Below, piece by piece: positions 51,892-58,613 of a stretch of 58,613 nt of DNA. Each line of letters begins with the position of its first letter. The first letter of the stretch is position 1. The stretch spans positions 1 through 58,613 of the forward strand of contig JAKPQQ010000108.1 in the NCBI GenBank assembly GCA_029557215.1, written 5' to 3'. The notes beneath the pieces were generated by a model that did not search any database, was not told where the DNA came from, and worked only from the letters and a program-made list of their open reading frames with translations. The translations under genes were made by a program, and so were the position numbers. The DNA comes from Fibrobacterota bacterium (GTDB lineage Bacteria > Fibrobacterota > Fibrobacteria > UBA5070).

Positions 51892-52739
51892 AACTCCTCG
51901 GGCAAGTCTTCGCCGGCGGCGTTCAGCGCGTCCTGGCGCAGGTGTTCCAGGTGCGGAAGAAACGCCTGGAACAATCGGGCGAACCCTTCGGGCGCGATCT
52001 GCTCGCCGCGGATCCCGGGTTCCAGCCCGCATTCGGCGATGGCGCCGTCCACCACCGGGGCGGGAAATGTCATCAGGAGCGAATTGCGCAGGGTCTTGCG
52101 CTTCTGGCGGAACGCCGCGCGCACGAACCACGGGAACATCGGGTCGGCCACCATGGGCTCGGGCCTGGCCTTGAGCAGGAACGTCCCCGAATGGACGCGG
52201 GGGCGAGGACGGAAACTGTCTGGGCCGATCTTGAGTCGGATCTCGGAGGTCGCGTGGTTGGCCACCATCACGGTGAGCGATCCGTAGTCGCGGCCGCCGG
52301 GTTCGGCGCAGATGCGCTTGGCGACTTCCCACTGCACCATGAACGTCATGTGGCGGAACCTGCGGATCTGGGGCAGGAACCGGATCAGGATCGCCGAGGC
52401 CCGGTTGTACGGGAGGTTGCCGCACAGCACGGGGAGCACCCCCGTGGGGCCGGGTTCCAGCCACGGGTCCAGGTCCACCAGCAGCGCGTCCTTGTTGATC
52501 ACCACCAGGTCGGCGCCGTCGCGGACCTTGCGGGGGAGCTTGTCGGCCCACTTGGGGTCGATCTCCACCGCCACCACCCGACCCTTTTCGGCGAGCAGCG
52601 CGGTGATGGCGCCGGCACCGGGGCCGATCTCGATGATGGTCCCGCCTTCCACCGGATCGGCGTCCTGCGCGATCGCCTGGCACACGGAATGGTCCACCAG
52701 GAAGTTCTGACCGAACCTCCTGCGTTCAGCGTCGTACAT
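51888..52739 (-). CDS. rsmA: 16S rRNA dimethyladenosine transferase RsmA (KsgA)
   Basis: The 283-residue protein has the RsmA methyltransferase motifs: GQNFLVDHSVCQAIAQDADP at the N-terminus, the SAM-binding IIEIGPGAGAITALLAEKG, and the catalytic LCGNLPYNRAS (NLPY) near residue 100. The C-terminal domain continues with PEPMVADPMFPWFVRAAFRQ and AECGLEPGIRGEQIAPEG. It dimethylates two adjacent adenines near the 3' end of 16S rRNA. Its stop overlaps the start of the frameshifted small gene. Nine bases separate it from the small lipoprotein gene upstream. Confidence 0.93.
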   Translation of the reverse strand: MYDAERRRFGQNFLVDHSVCQAIAQDADPVEGGTIIEIGPGAGAITALLAEKGRVVAVEIDPKWADKLPRKVRDGADLVVINKDALLVDLDPWLEPGPTGVLPVLCGNLPYNRASAILIRFLPQIRRFRHMTFMVQWEVAKRICAEPGGRDYGSLTVMVANHATSEIRLKIGPDSFRPRPRVHSGTFLLKARPEPMVADPMFPWFVRAAFRQKRKTLRNSLLMTFPAPVVDGAIAECGLEPGIRGEQIAPEGFARLFQAFLPHLEHLRQDALNAAGEDLPEEL

Positions 52740-52748
52740 GCATCGGCC

Positions 52749-52889
52749 TCAGCGGACGGTGGAAGCGGGGCGGTTCTTGAACTTGCCGTTGTCGCCGTCG
52801 GAGGGGTCGTCCACCTGCTTGTAGTTCGAGCAACCACTCAAGGCGAAGGCGGCGAGGCCGAGCAGGACGGCGGTTCGGACGATGGACAT
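52749..52889 (-). CDS. Small lipoprotein (46 residues)
   Basis: The 46-residue protein starts at ATG 52889 after AAGGAGATCCC. Its signal peptide ends at the lipobox LSGC (GLAAFALSGCSNYKQVDD), leaving a ~27-residue hydrophilic tail (DPSDGDNGKFKNRPASTVR). Similar tiny lipoproteins exist in many Gram-negative bacteria, but no family is claimed. It heads the minus-strand run towards rsmA and ends nine bases before that start. Confidence 0.75.
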   Translation of the reverse strand: MSIVRTAVLLGLAAFALSGCSNYKQVDDPSDGDNGKFKNRPASTVR

Positions 52890-53030
52890 GGGATCTCCTT
52901 GCATGGTTGGACCGGTGTCGGGCACAGGAGGCCTCGACGGACAGAAAATACCATCATCGCGGACGCGATCGACGCGATCCGGAGCCCGGAGCGTGTGGAA
53001 GATCACGTCGGCGAAGCCCGGGGCTTCTTC

Positions 53031-53064
53031 GAGATTGAATCTCGATTGGACAAAAAGCTATCTT
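53031..53064 (+). promoter_or_regulatory. Promoter with Fur/PerR-like 6-1-6 palindrome before the Fur-family gene
   Basis: A -35 box TTGAAT (53035-53040), an 18-base spacer and a -10 box TATCTT (53059-53064) precede the gene at 53078. The 13-base palindrome GAGATTGAATCTC (6-1-6 spacing, 53031-53043) overlaps the -35. Fur-family proteins bind 7-1-7 or similar palindromes, so autoregulation is likely. The leader would be only about seven bases, with no Shine-Dalgarno. Confidence 0.6.
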
Positions 53065-53077
53065 CCCAGTCCAGCAT

Positions 53078-53551
53078 ATGCCCAACAAGAAGCCATCCGG
53101 CAACCCAGCGCCTCTCAAGCCCGCGGATTTCGACGAAGCGCTCGAACGCTACCGCGAATATCTCAAGCGCAAGAAGCTCCTGTTCACGCGCGAGCGCATC
53201 GCCATCCTGGAAGAAGTGATGGCGCGCCACGACCATTTTTCCGTGGAAGAGCTGCACGACAGTCTCAAGGCCAACGGGAAGAAGGTGTCGCGGGCGACGC
53301 TCTACCGCAACCTGGACAGCCTCAAGGAAGCGGGCATCCTGGCCGAGGTCGACCTGGGCAACCGCCACGTGCAGTACGAGCACGTGCTGGGGCACCGCCA
53401 GCATTTCCACATCATCTGCGAAGAGACCTCAGAAATCATCGAAGACGATTCGGTGGAAGTGGAAAAGGCCGTCGAGATCCTGGCCCGCAAGCACGGGTTC
53501 GACGTGTCGCGCATCAAACTCCAGATCTTCGGCACCAAGCGCCGGAAATAA
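53078..53551 (+). CDS. Fur-family metal- or peroxide-responsive regulator
   Basis: The 157-residue protein has the Fur winged helix ([20 protein letters not shown], then [20 protein letters not shown]) and a C-terminal dimerisation domain with a His-rich metal site ([15 protein letters not shown]). The structural CxxC zinc pairs usual in Fur and PerR are missing: only one Cys occurs ([10 protein letters not shown]), so the structural zinc site is lost or altered. Family members regulate iron uptake (Fur), zinc uptake (Zur) or peroxide response (PerR); which fits here cannot be decided. A palindrome in its promoter suggests self-control. Confidence 0.85.
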   Translation: MPNKKPSGNPAPLKPADFDEALERYREYLKRKKLLFTRERIAILEEVMARHDHFSVEELHDSLKANGKKVSRATLYRNLDSLKEAGILAEVDLGNRHVQYEHVLGHRQHFHIICEETSEIIEDDSVEVEKAVEILARKHGFDVSRIKLQIFGTKRRK

Positions 53552-53573
53552 CCCCCCAAGGAAGGTTCCCGCC

Positions 53574-54443
53574 ATGAAAGGCATCGTGCTCGCCGGAGGC
53601 GCCGGATCGCGCCTCTACCCCATGTCCCAAGTGGCAAGCAAACAGCTGCAGCCCATCTACGACAAGCCCATGATCTACTATCCCGTCGCCACGCTCATGA
53701 TGGCCGGGATCAAGGAGATCCTGATCATCTCCACGCCGCACGACACGCCGCGGTTCAAGGACCTGATGGGCGACGGCTCGCAGTGGGGAATCAAGCTGGA
53801 ATACGTGGTGCAGCCTTCGCCCGACGGACTGGCCCAGGCCTTCATTTTGGGCGCCGACTTCATCGGGACGGATTCCGTCACCCTGATCCTGGGCGACAAC
53901 CTGTTCTACGGACGCATGGGTTTGGCAGAAGCTGTCGCGTCGTTCAAGAGCGGCGCCAAGGTCTGGGGCTATCCGGTCAACGACCCCGAGCGCTACGGCG
54001 TGGTCGAATTCGACGCCACCGGCAAGGCGATCTCCATCGAAGAAAAACCCGCCAAGCCCAAGAGCCGCTACGCGGTGCCGGGCCTGTACGTGTACGACAA
54101 CACGGTGGTGGCGCGCGCCAAGGTCCAGAAGCCTTCGCCTCGCGGCGAACTGGAAATCACCGACCTCAACATGACCTACCTGAACGAAGGCAAGCTCCAG
54201 GTGGAGAAGCTGGGTCGCGGCATCGCCTGGCTGGATACCGGAACCACCGAGTCGCTCCTGGAAGCCGGACAGTTCATCCACGCGATCGAAGCCAGGCAGG
54301 GACTCAAGGTCTGCTGCCCGGAAGAGGTCGCGCTGCGCCAAGGGTTCCTGGACCCGGCCCAGTTCCGCACGCTTCTGGACAAGATGCCCAAGTCGTCGTA
54401 CCGCACCTACCTCGAGGGCGTCCTCGCCGACGGTGTCGCGTGA
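53574..54443 (+). CDS. rfbA: Glucose-1-phosphate thymidylyltransferase RmlA/RfbA
   Basis: The 289-residue protein matches Rml[21 protein letters not shown] with the nucleotide-binding loop, [33 protein letters not shown] and [13 protein letters not shown], ending [20 protein letters not shown] and an allosteric-site region. It makes dTDP-glucose, the first step to dTDP-rhamnose for surface polysaccharide. An AAGGAAGG ribosome-binding site precedes the ATG. The rmlB/C/D genes are not in the window. The stop overlaps the GTG of the next small gene. Confidence 0.95.
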   Translation: MKGIVLAGGAGSRLYPMSQVASKQLQPIYDKPMIYYPVATLMMAGIKEILIISTPHDTPRFKDLMGDGSQWGIKLEYVVQPSPDGLAQAFILGADFIGTDSVTLILGDNLFYGRMGLAEAVASFKSGAKVWGYPVNDPERYGVVEFDATGKAISIEEKPAKPKSRYAVPGLYVYDNTVVARAKVQKPSPRGELEITDLNMTYLNEGKLQVEKLGRGIAWLDTGTTESLLEAGQFIHAIEARQGLKVCCPEEVALRQGFLDPAQFRTLLDKMPKSSYRTYLEGVLADGVA

Positions 54444-54649
54444 AGGTCGCCTTCCTGATCGCGCTGAGCGCCGTCGGAATCTGGTACAACTGGAAGGCCA
54501 CGCGCCACTGGTGGGCCGCCCAAAAACGGCTCTGGCCTGCCAAGTCCGATGTCGTGGGCTGGGCGGGCGTGGGATTTTCCGGCCTGTGGTACTTCTTCGT
54601 GTTCGTGTTCTTCGCGGGACTCACGGTCAACAACACGCTGTTCCGGTAG
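54440..54649 (+). CDS. Small membrane protein (69 residues)
   Basis: The protein starts with GTG overlapping the rfbA stop by four bases and has two hydrophobic segments ([17 protein letters not shown] and [20 protein letters not shown]). No family recognised. Coupling with rfbA is suggested only by overlap. Confidence 0.65.
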   Translation: MKVAFLIALSAVGIWYNWKATRHWWAAQKRLWPAKSDVVGWAGVGFSGLWYFFVFVFFAGLTVNNTLFR

Positions 54650-54672
54650 CGCAAAAAACGGAAGCCAAGGCC

Positions 54673-55080
54673 CTACGGCGTGGCTGGCGCGGATCCCGCC
54701 GCCATGACCAGCGTGGCGTGGCAGCCCTGCGGGCCCGCCACCAGGATCAGCGACGAATCCTTGTTGCGGCGGCGGTAGACGGCGACCTGTCCCGGGTGCG
54801 CGTCGGGCGATTCGCCGTCGGTGCCGGTCAGGCAGAATCCGTCGTGCACCACCAGGGCGCAGGCGCTCCAGGCGGGCACGTCCATCTCCAGGTGCCGCCC
54901 GCCTTCCAGTCGGATGGACAGCAGTTTCTGGCAAGGGGCGTCGATCTCGCAGGTGACGGATTTCGCACCCACGGTGAGGCCGCGCAGCGGGGCGGTCTCG
55001 CGCGCGATCGCGGGCTCCAGGAACCGGAGCTCGCCGTCGTCGGGCAGACGCAGGATGCGGAACGCCTGGTGGAGGTCCAA
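54673..55080 (-). CDS. Hypothetical protein, cytosolic (135 residues)
   Basis: The protein starts with TTG at 55080, two bases after the stop of the dehydrogenase gene. Its sequence is beta-rich with charged residues (ILRLPDDGELRFLEPAIARE, VTCEIDAPCQKLLSIRLEGG) and contains no signal, membrane segment or known motif; it ends PQGCHATLVMAAGSAPATP. It is probably co-transcribed with the upstream dehydrogenase gene, but a functional link is not shown. Confidence 0.6.
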   Translation of the reverse strand: MDLHQAFRILRLPDDGELRFLEPAIARETAPLRGLTVGAKSVTCEIDAPCQKLLSIRLEGGRHLEMDVPAWSACALVVHDGFCLTGTDGESPDAHPGQVAVYRRRNKDSSLILVAGPQGCHATLVMAAGSAPATP

Positions 55081-55082
55081 AT

Positions 55083-55943
55083 CTACCCCCGCGAAGCGAT
55101 CTCGTGGATGGCGCTGATGTCCGCGTCGCCGAATCCACGGGAAAGGGCCTGGGCGTACAGGGCTTCGGCCGCGGCCAGTTGGGTGAGGTCCATACCCGCG
55201 TCCTTGGCGGCGCTCAACGCCAGCCGGATGTCCTTGAGCGCGTGCTTGAGAGGGAACTCAGGAGACCAGTCGCGGGATTCGATCTTGAACCGCTTGAAGC
55301 CCAGGAAGGCCGGCGCCACGTGGGTGGGCAGGATCGCTTCGTTGACGGTTTCCTGGGAGAGCCCGAACTTTTCGGCCAGGCCCAGGGCTTCCGACCAAGC
55401 TGCCTGCGCCTGGGCCAGGAACAGGTTGTTCACCAGCTTGAGCGATGCGCCGGCGCCCTGCGCACCTGCATGGACGGTCCGGGCTCCCATGGCTTCGAAC
55501 AAGGGGCGCGCCGATTCCAGGTCCTGGGCGTCGCCACCCACGAAGAACACCAGCTTGGCGTTGGCGGCCGCGCCCGACGATCCCGACACCGGGGCGTCCA
55601 GGAACTTCAGGTCGCGCGTGGCGGCTTCCTGGGCCATGCGCCGCGAGGTGGAAGGGTCCACGGTGCTGCAATCGATCCAAAGGCTCCCGGCGGCCATGGC
55701 GTCCACCATCCCCTGGCCAAGCGCCACATCCTGCAAGGCTTGCGGGTCGGCGAGCATGGTCACCACGAACTTCGCACCGGCCACGGCCTGCTTGGGCGAA
55801 TCGACGGGGGTGCACCCCGACGAAGCGAGCGCCTCGGCCTTTTCCGCCGTGCGGTTCCAGACGCGGACCGCGTGACCCGCCCTCGCGAGATTCGCCGCCA
55901 TGCGCGAGCCCATGATGCCCAATCCGAGAAACGCGATTTCCAT
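55083..55943 (-). CDS. 3-hydroxyisobutyrate dehydrogenase-like NAD(P)-dependent oxidoreductase
   Basis: The 286-residue protein has the beta-HAD pattern: an N-terminal Rossmann motif IAFLGLGIMGSRMAANLARA, the substrate-binding FLDAPVSGSSGAAANAKLVF with conserved DAPVSG, and the catalytic Lys in LVNNLFLAQAQA region (usual GxxxKxxxN, here ASLKLVNN). The family oxidises 3-hydroxyisobutyrate, tartronate semialdehyde or related hydroxy acids. Start at 55943 (MEIAFLG). It overlaps nothing and is followed by a TTG gene after two bases. Confidence 0.88.
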   Translation of the reverse strand: MEIAFLGLGIMGSRMAANLARAGHAVRVWNRTAEKAEALASSGCTPVDSPKQAVAGAKFVVTMLADPQALQDVALGQGMVDAMAAGSLWIDCSTVDPSTSRRMAQEAATRDLKFLDAPVSGSSGAAANAKLVFFVGGDAQDLESARPLFEAMGARTVHAGAQGAGASLKLVNNLFLAQAQAAWSEALGLAEKFGLSQETVNEAILPTHVAPAFLGFKRFKIESRDWSPEFPLKHALKDIRLALSAAKDAGMDLTQLAAAEALYAQALSRGFGDADISAIHEIASRG

Positions 55944-55969
55944 GGTTATTGCCTCTGTTCCGGGAGCGA

Positions 55970-56989
55970 CTATCGTACGACCGGCAGGGAGCGATGTCCA
56001 CTGTCGATTTGGATCTTCGGGAACCATCCGTTCGCGGCGGTTTCCAGGTCCGGCGAATCGGATTCCACGCGAACCAGCGCCGACTGGAACCCGTGGAGCG
56101 AATCGCGCAGGACGATCCTGGAGGCCTGGGCGACCGATCGCCCCACCAGACGCCCCCAGGACGCGTAGCGCGCGCATTGGAGCGAATCGGGTGGCGACGA
56201 AGGTTGCCACACCGGGGCCGCGAGGTCGGCTCCGACGGAGTCGGGAAGGACGGTTCCTTCGGGGGCCATCAGGCGGGCCTTGCGGAAGACAGGGCCCGCC
56301 AGCCGCTTGGCCAACAACGCCGAAGCCTCGTGGGGCCGGTTCCAGAACAGGATGGTCTTGGGATGGGTTTCCAGAAGCTGCTGGACGTACTTGTCCCAGT
56401 TCTGGTTGTCGAGGTCGTGGGGGAGCACCAGCGCCCCCGGGAGCGAATCGCGCAAACCGTCGATCACGATTTCGGCCCACGATCCGGATGCGGTCACCAC
56501 GATCGCCACAGGCGACGGCGCTTGGCGGAGCCGTTCCAGCAGGATCGCCTGCATGCGCCTGGTGGTGGGCCAGATGTGCCAGACCTGTCCGGGTGCGAGG
56601 TCGGGTCCGTCTCCCAGCAGCAGGCAGGGGGCGGAATCGGGCCGCGGGCGGAATCCGTCCACGACCGGACCCATTCCGGCCAGCAGCAGGTCGTGCCGGG
56701 TGGTGCGGCCCGCCGTGTCGGTCCAGGCCTGCAAGGCGTGCGGGTCGGACAGGTTGTCGGTCCAGCGCCAATCCCAGTGGAAGGAGGTGTCGGTCGATTC
56801 GGCCAGTCCTTTGGCGAACCCGTCGCGGAACGCCTTGCCCACGGGCGCGAGGTCGCCGGAAAACGGCAGGCAGCCCAGGCCGCGGAACCGGTGCGGGGCG
56901 CGTTTGACCGCGAACGCCGGTGAAACGGCGCCGGCAAGCAGAACGCCCATCGTCATGGTTCCCACCACGGCGGCGAGGCTCCGCAACAA
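55970..56989 (-). CDS. Periplasmic binding protein-like exported protein
   Basis: From TTG at 56989 the protein has 339 residues, with a signal peptide (LRSLAAVVGTMTMGVLLAG, VSPAFA) and an alpha/beta domain resembling type I periplasmic binding proteins of the LivK type (LGCLPFSGDLAPVGKAFRDG, VAIVVTASGSWAEIVIDGLR and LVLPHDLDNQNWDKYVQQLL). No ligand can be named. Start is uncertain: ATG 56956 is possible but would cut the signal; the long reading upstream of 56989 passes through the hairpin cluster and shows no protein-like sequence. No ABC genes are adjacent. Confidence 0.65.
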   Translation of the reverse strand: MLRSLAAVVGTMTMGVLLAGAVSPAFAVKRAPHRFRGLGCLPFSGDLAPVGKAFRDGFAKGLAESTDTSFHWDWRWTDNLSDPHALQAWTDTAGRTTRHDLLLAGMGPVVDGFRPRPDSAPCLLLGDGPDLAPGQVWHIWPTTRRMQAILLERLRQAPSPVAIVVTASGSWAEIVIDGLRDSLPGALVLPHDLDNQNWDKYVQQLLETHPKTILFWNRPHEASALLAKRLAGPVFRKARLMAPEGTVLPDSVGADLAAPVWQPSSPPDSLQCARYASWGRLVGRSVAQASRIVLRDSLHGFQSALVRVESDSPDLETAANGWFPKIQIDSGHRSLPVVR

Positions 56990-56993
56990 ACCG

Positions 56994-57077
56994 CCCCGCA
57001 GCTTGCTGCGGGGTGTTGTCTGGCCAGCAATCTCGGGCCTGATGCCACGAAGCAAGTTTCGGGGTATCAGGCCCGAG
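56994..57077. repeat. Pair of large hairpins between a binding-protein gene and lptC
   Basis: First hairpin: CCCCGCAGC (56994-57002) pairs with GCTGCGGGG (57005-57013). Second: a 12-base arm CTCGGGCCTGAT (57032-57043) pairs exactly with ATCAGGCCCGAG (57066-57077), and the 22-base loop continues pairing (GCCACGAA with TTTCGGGG). The unit lies in the gap upstream of lptC and the 55970 gene and resembles the palindromic ends of REP-type or transposon-derived elements. Confidence 0.75.
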
Positions 57078-57194
57078 GAGAGTGGAAGCTTGGACCGGTC
57101 CATCGGCATTGAACGATTCAAAATACACCACATGGCACGGAGGCCGGACGCGTCCGCCCCAGGGCGACAGTTGTACCTTTGCCGGATACCGTCG

Positions 57195-57788
57195 ATGCGA
57201 CACCATTTCTCCATCCTAGGCGCGATCCTCCTCCTGGTCGGTTGCTGGAAGCCCGCTCCGCGAAAAGCCGAAGCGGATCCGGTGCCTCGCGAGGATTCCA
57301 TCGTCGAACCCGTCGGCCCCAGGACCGTCCAGGCCCTGTTCCGAGGCGGCGCCGTGGTCGATTTCTGGCAATCCGACACGCTGGCCTGGAAGCTCAACAC
57401 CGCCTCGCTGCGCCAGGATCCGCGCACCGAACGGGTGTGGACCAAACCGGTGGATCTGATCGCCTTCGACAAGAAGGGCGGCATCGTGGCCCGGATCAAG
57501 GCGGATTCGGGCACCATGGATCGCGGCATGAGGTTCTTCCGCGCCTGGGGTCGCGTGGTCGGGACCAACGCGACGGGCATGGAACTCAAGACGGATTCCA
57601 TCGTGTTCGACAAGGAATCGGACCGCATCCACACATCGGCCCGCGTGCGCGTGAAGACGGAAGTGGGAGACGTCCTCACGGGCAAAGGGTTCCGGTCCGA
57701 CGCCTACCTGAACCGCTGGGAGATCCTCTCCGACGTGAAGGGCCGGATCCAGGACTTCAATTCGTTCCCGTTCGGGGAGCTGAAGTGA
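57195..57788 (+). CDS. lptC: LptC-like lipopolysaccharide export lipoprotein
   Basis: The 197-residue protein has a lipobox (FSILGAILLLVGCWKPAPRK, LVGC) and a beta-jellyroll (OstA-like) domain, with VRKADSGTMDR-type strands and HTSARVRVKTEVGDVLTGKG, as in LptC, which passes LPS from the LptB2FG extractor to LptA. LptC of E. coli has a membrane anchor rather than a lipobox, but lipoprotein LptC versions exist. Its stop overlaps the lptA start by four bases. The hairpin cluster upstream separates it from the divergent gene. Confidence 0.85.
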   Translation: MRHHFSILGAILLLVGCWKPAPRKAEADPVPREDSIVEPVGPRTVQALFRGGAVVDFWQSDTLAWKLNTASLRQDPRTERVWTKPVDLIAFDKKGGIVARIKADSGTMDRGMRFFRAWGRVVGTNATGMELKTDSIVFDKESDRIHTSARVRVKTEVGDVLTGKGFRSDAYLNRWEILSDVKGRIQDFNSFPFGELK

Positions 57789-58613
57789 GTTCGGCTTTCG
57801 CCCGGTTCGCGTCGTGCGCCGCGCTTTCCCTGCTGGTCTGCGCCGCGTCCGCCGCCCCGGCCAAGGCCGGAGCGGGCTCCAAGAAGGCGGCTTCCAACGA
57901 ACCCCTGGTCCTGGACGGCGCCGACAACTTCGTGGTCCAGAACCGCGGAGCGCTGGTGGAACTGACAGGAAACGTCCGGTTCCACCGCGGCGACGTGAAG
58001 ATGAGTTCGCGCCGCGCCGTGTGGGACCGCGCCGCCGACCAGGTCCGGTTCGACGGCGATTTCCGTCTGGACCATCCCGCCGGGACCCTCACTTCGCAGA
58101 GCGGACGCTACGAGCGGTCTTCGGGTTCGGCCTGGGCCGACGGCGCCGCCAAGCTGCGCGATTCGTCGGGCGGCACCACCCTCGAGGCGGGCCGGATCCA
58201 CTACAACCGCCCCAACCGCCGAGCCGAGGCCTCGTTCGGCCCCGTGTTCCGCCGCATGTCGGGACCCGACTCCGCCCGCGACACCACCGAGATCGCCGCC
58301 GACCTGCTGGTCTGGCGCGAGACGGATTCCGTCGCCGAGGCCAAGGGGCGGGTGAAGCTGCGCCGGGGCAAGCTGGAAGCCACCTGCGGAAGCGCGGTGC
58401 TCGACCAGAAGACCCGCAAGCTCATCCTGGACGACGCGCCCTTCGCGAGACTGGAAAATCGCAACCTCTCGGGGGAGTCCATGGTGCTGGACGTGAACCT
58501 CAAGAAGGAAAAGATCGAGAAGGTCTTAGTGCTCAAGGACGCGCGCGGCGACGTCGTGGGCGACCCCGATTCGGCGGGCGTGTCCAGCGTCGCCCGGGTG
58601 TTCGGCGACACGC
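57785..58613 (+). CDS. lptA: LptA/OstA-like periplasmic LPS-transport protein, start (3' truncated by window)
   Basis: The frame starts with GTG overlapping the lptC stop and stays open to the window edge without a stop (at least 276 codons). It encodes a signal peptide (FASCAALSLLVCAASAAPAK) and OstA-like strands: LDGADNFVVQNRGALVELTG NVRFHRG, then KMSSRRAVWDRAADQVRFDG and further repeats (RRGKLEATCGSAVLDQKTRK). LptA bridges the periplasm in LPS export. At this length it could also be the start of a longer OstA/LptD-type protein, which the window cannot show. Confidence 0.8.
   Translation, partial: MSSAFARFASCAALSLLVCAASAAPAKAGAGSKKAASNEPLVLDGADNFVVQNRGALVELTGNVRFHRGDVKMSSRRAVWDRAADQVRFDGDFRLDHPAGTLTSQSGRYERSSGSAWADGAAKLRDSSGGTTLEAGRIHYNRPNRRAEASFGPVFRRMSGPDSARDTTEIAADLLVWRETDSVAEAKGRVKLRRGKLEATCGSAVLDQKTRKLILDDAPFARLENRNLSGESMVLDVNLKKEKIEKVLVLKDARGDVVGDPDSAGVSSVARVFGDT

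Overview
The window is a high-GC bacterial chromosome segment that reads as Fibrobacterota or a close relative. The evidence is a lipoprotein with a C-terminal FISUMP domain (Fibrobacter succinogenes major paralogous domain) next to a GH8 xylan-active enzyme of the Rex type, a CE2-type acetyl esterase, many outer-membrane barrels and lipoproteins, and a Gram-negative envelope set (RND pump, MlaE, LptC/LptA). It is ordinary chromosome with housekeeping genes throughout. No CRISPR array, rRNA, transposase or prophage was seen, and no gene-free stretch exceeds about 300 bases.

Layout. 0-3.2 kb: 3' end of recB and all of recD (DNA repair). 3.1-7.4 kb: a stress or toxin cluster with a Fic AMPylase and two PIN-toxin/antitoxin pairs around a nitroreductase and an SDR enzyme. 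7.5-14.8 kb: a LOG-family protein divergent from a tetR-tolC-MFP-RND efflux operon with tandem TetR operators. 15-18.7 kb: a TPR protein, mutY, metF and a Tat-exported beta-carbonic anhydrase. 18.7-22.4 kb: a three-gene minus-strand cassette, the most interesting locus here. A 928-residue exported or injected protein carries OmpA-like and peptidoglycan-binding-like domains and a C-terminal domain with the zinc phospholipase C signature; it is followed by a small three-helix membrane protein and a lipoprotein, both candidate immunity proteins. Base composition drops sharply inside the large gene. 22.5-34 kb: FISUMP lipoprotein, GH8 enzyme, a lipoprotein gene broken by one stop codon, barrels, a histidine kinase and an esterase. 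34-41.3 kb: gamma-carbonic anhydrase, then a tightly packed run ydcF-like, diacylglycerol kinase, rimI, PAS-PP2C-HATPase regulator, second ydcF-like, RNase R. 41.4-45.8 kb: tRNA-Leu(CAA), panD, LytR_C lipoprotein, rsfS, argS. 46-52.9 kb: a minus-strand run of small lipoprotein, rsmA, a frameshifted small gene, a barrel candidate, mlaE, glnD and a histone H1-like protein. 53-58.6 kb: a Fur-family regulator, rfbA, a 3-hydroxyisobutyrate dehydrogenase-like enzyme, a periplasmic binding-protein-like gene, then lptC and the start of lptA.

Regulatory reading. Several promoters place the -10 box so close to the start codon that the mRNA should be leaderless or nearly so (second antitoxin, tetR, Fur-like, metF); none of these has a Shine-Dalgarno sequence and each has a palindrome over the promoter. 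Two gene breaks (one nonsense codon, one pair of compensating frameshifts) could be real decay or sequence errors. Gene functions are inferred from motifs read by eye; no database search was run.
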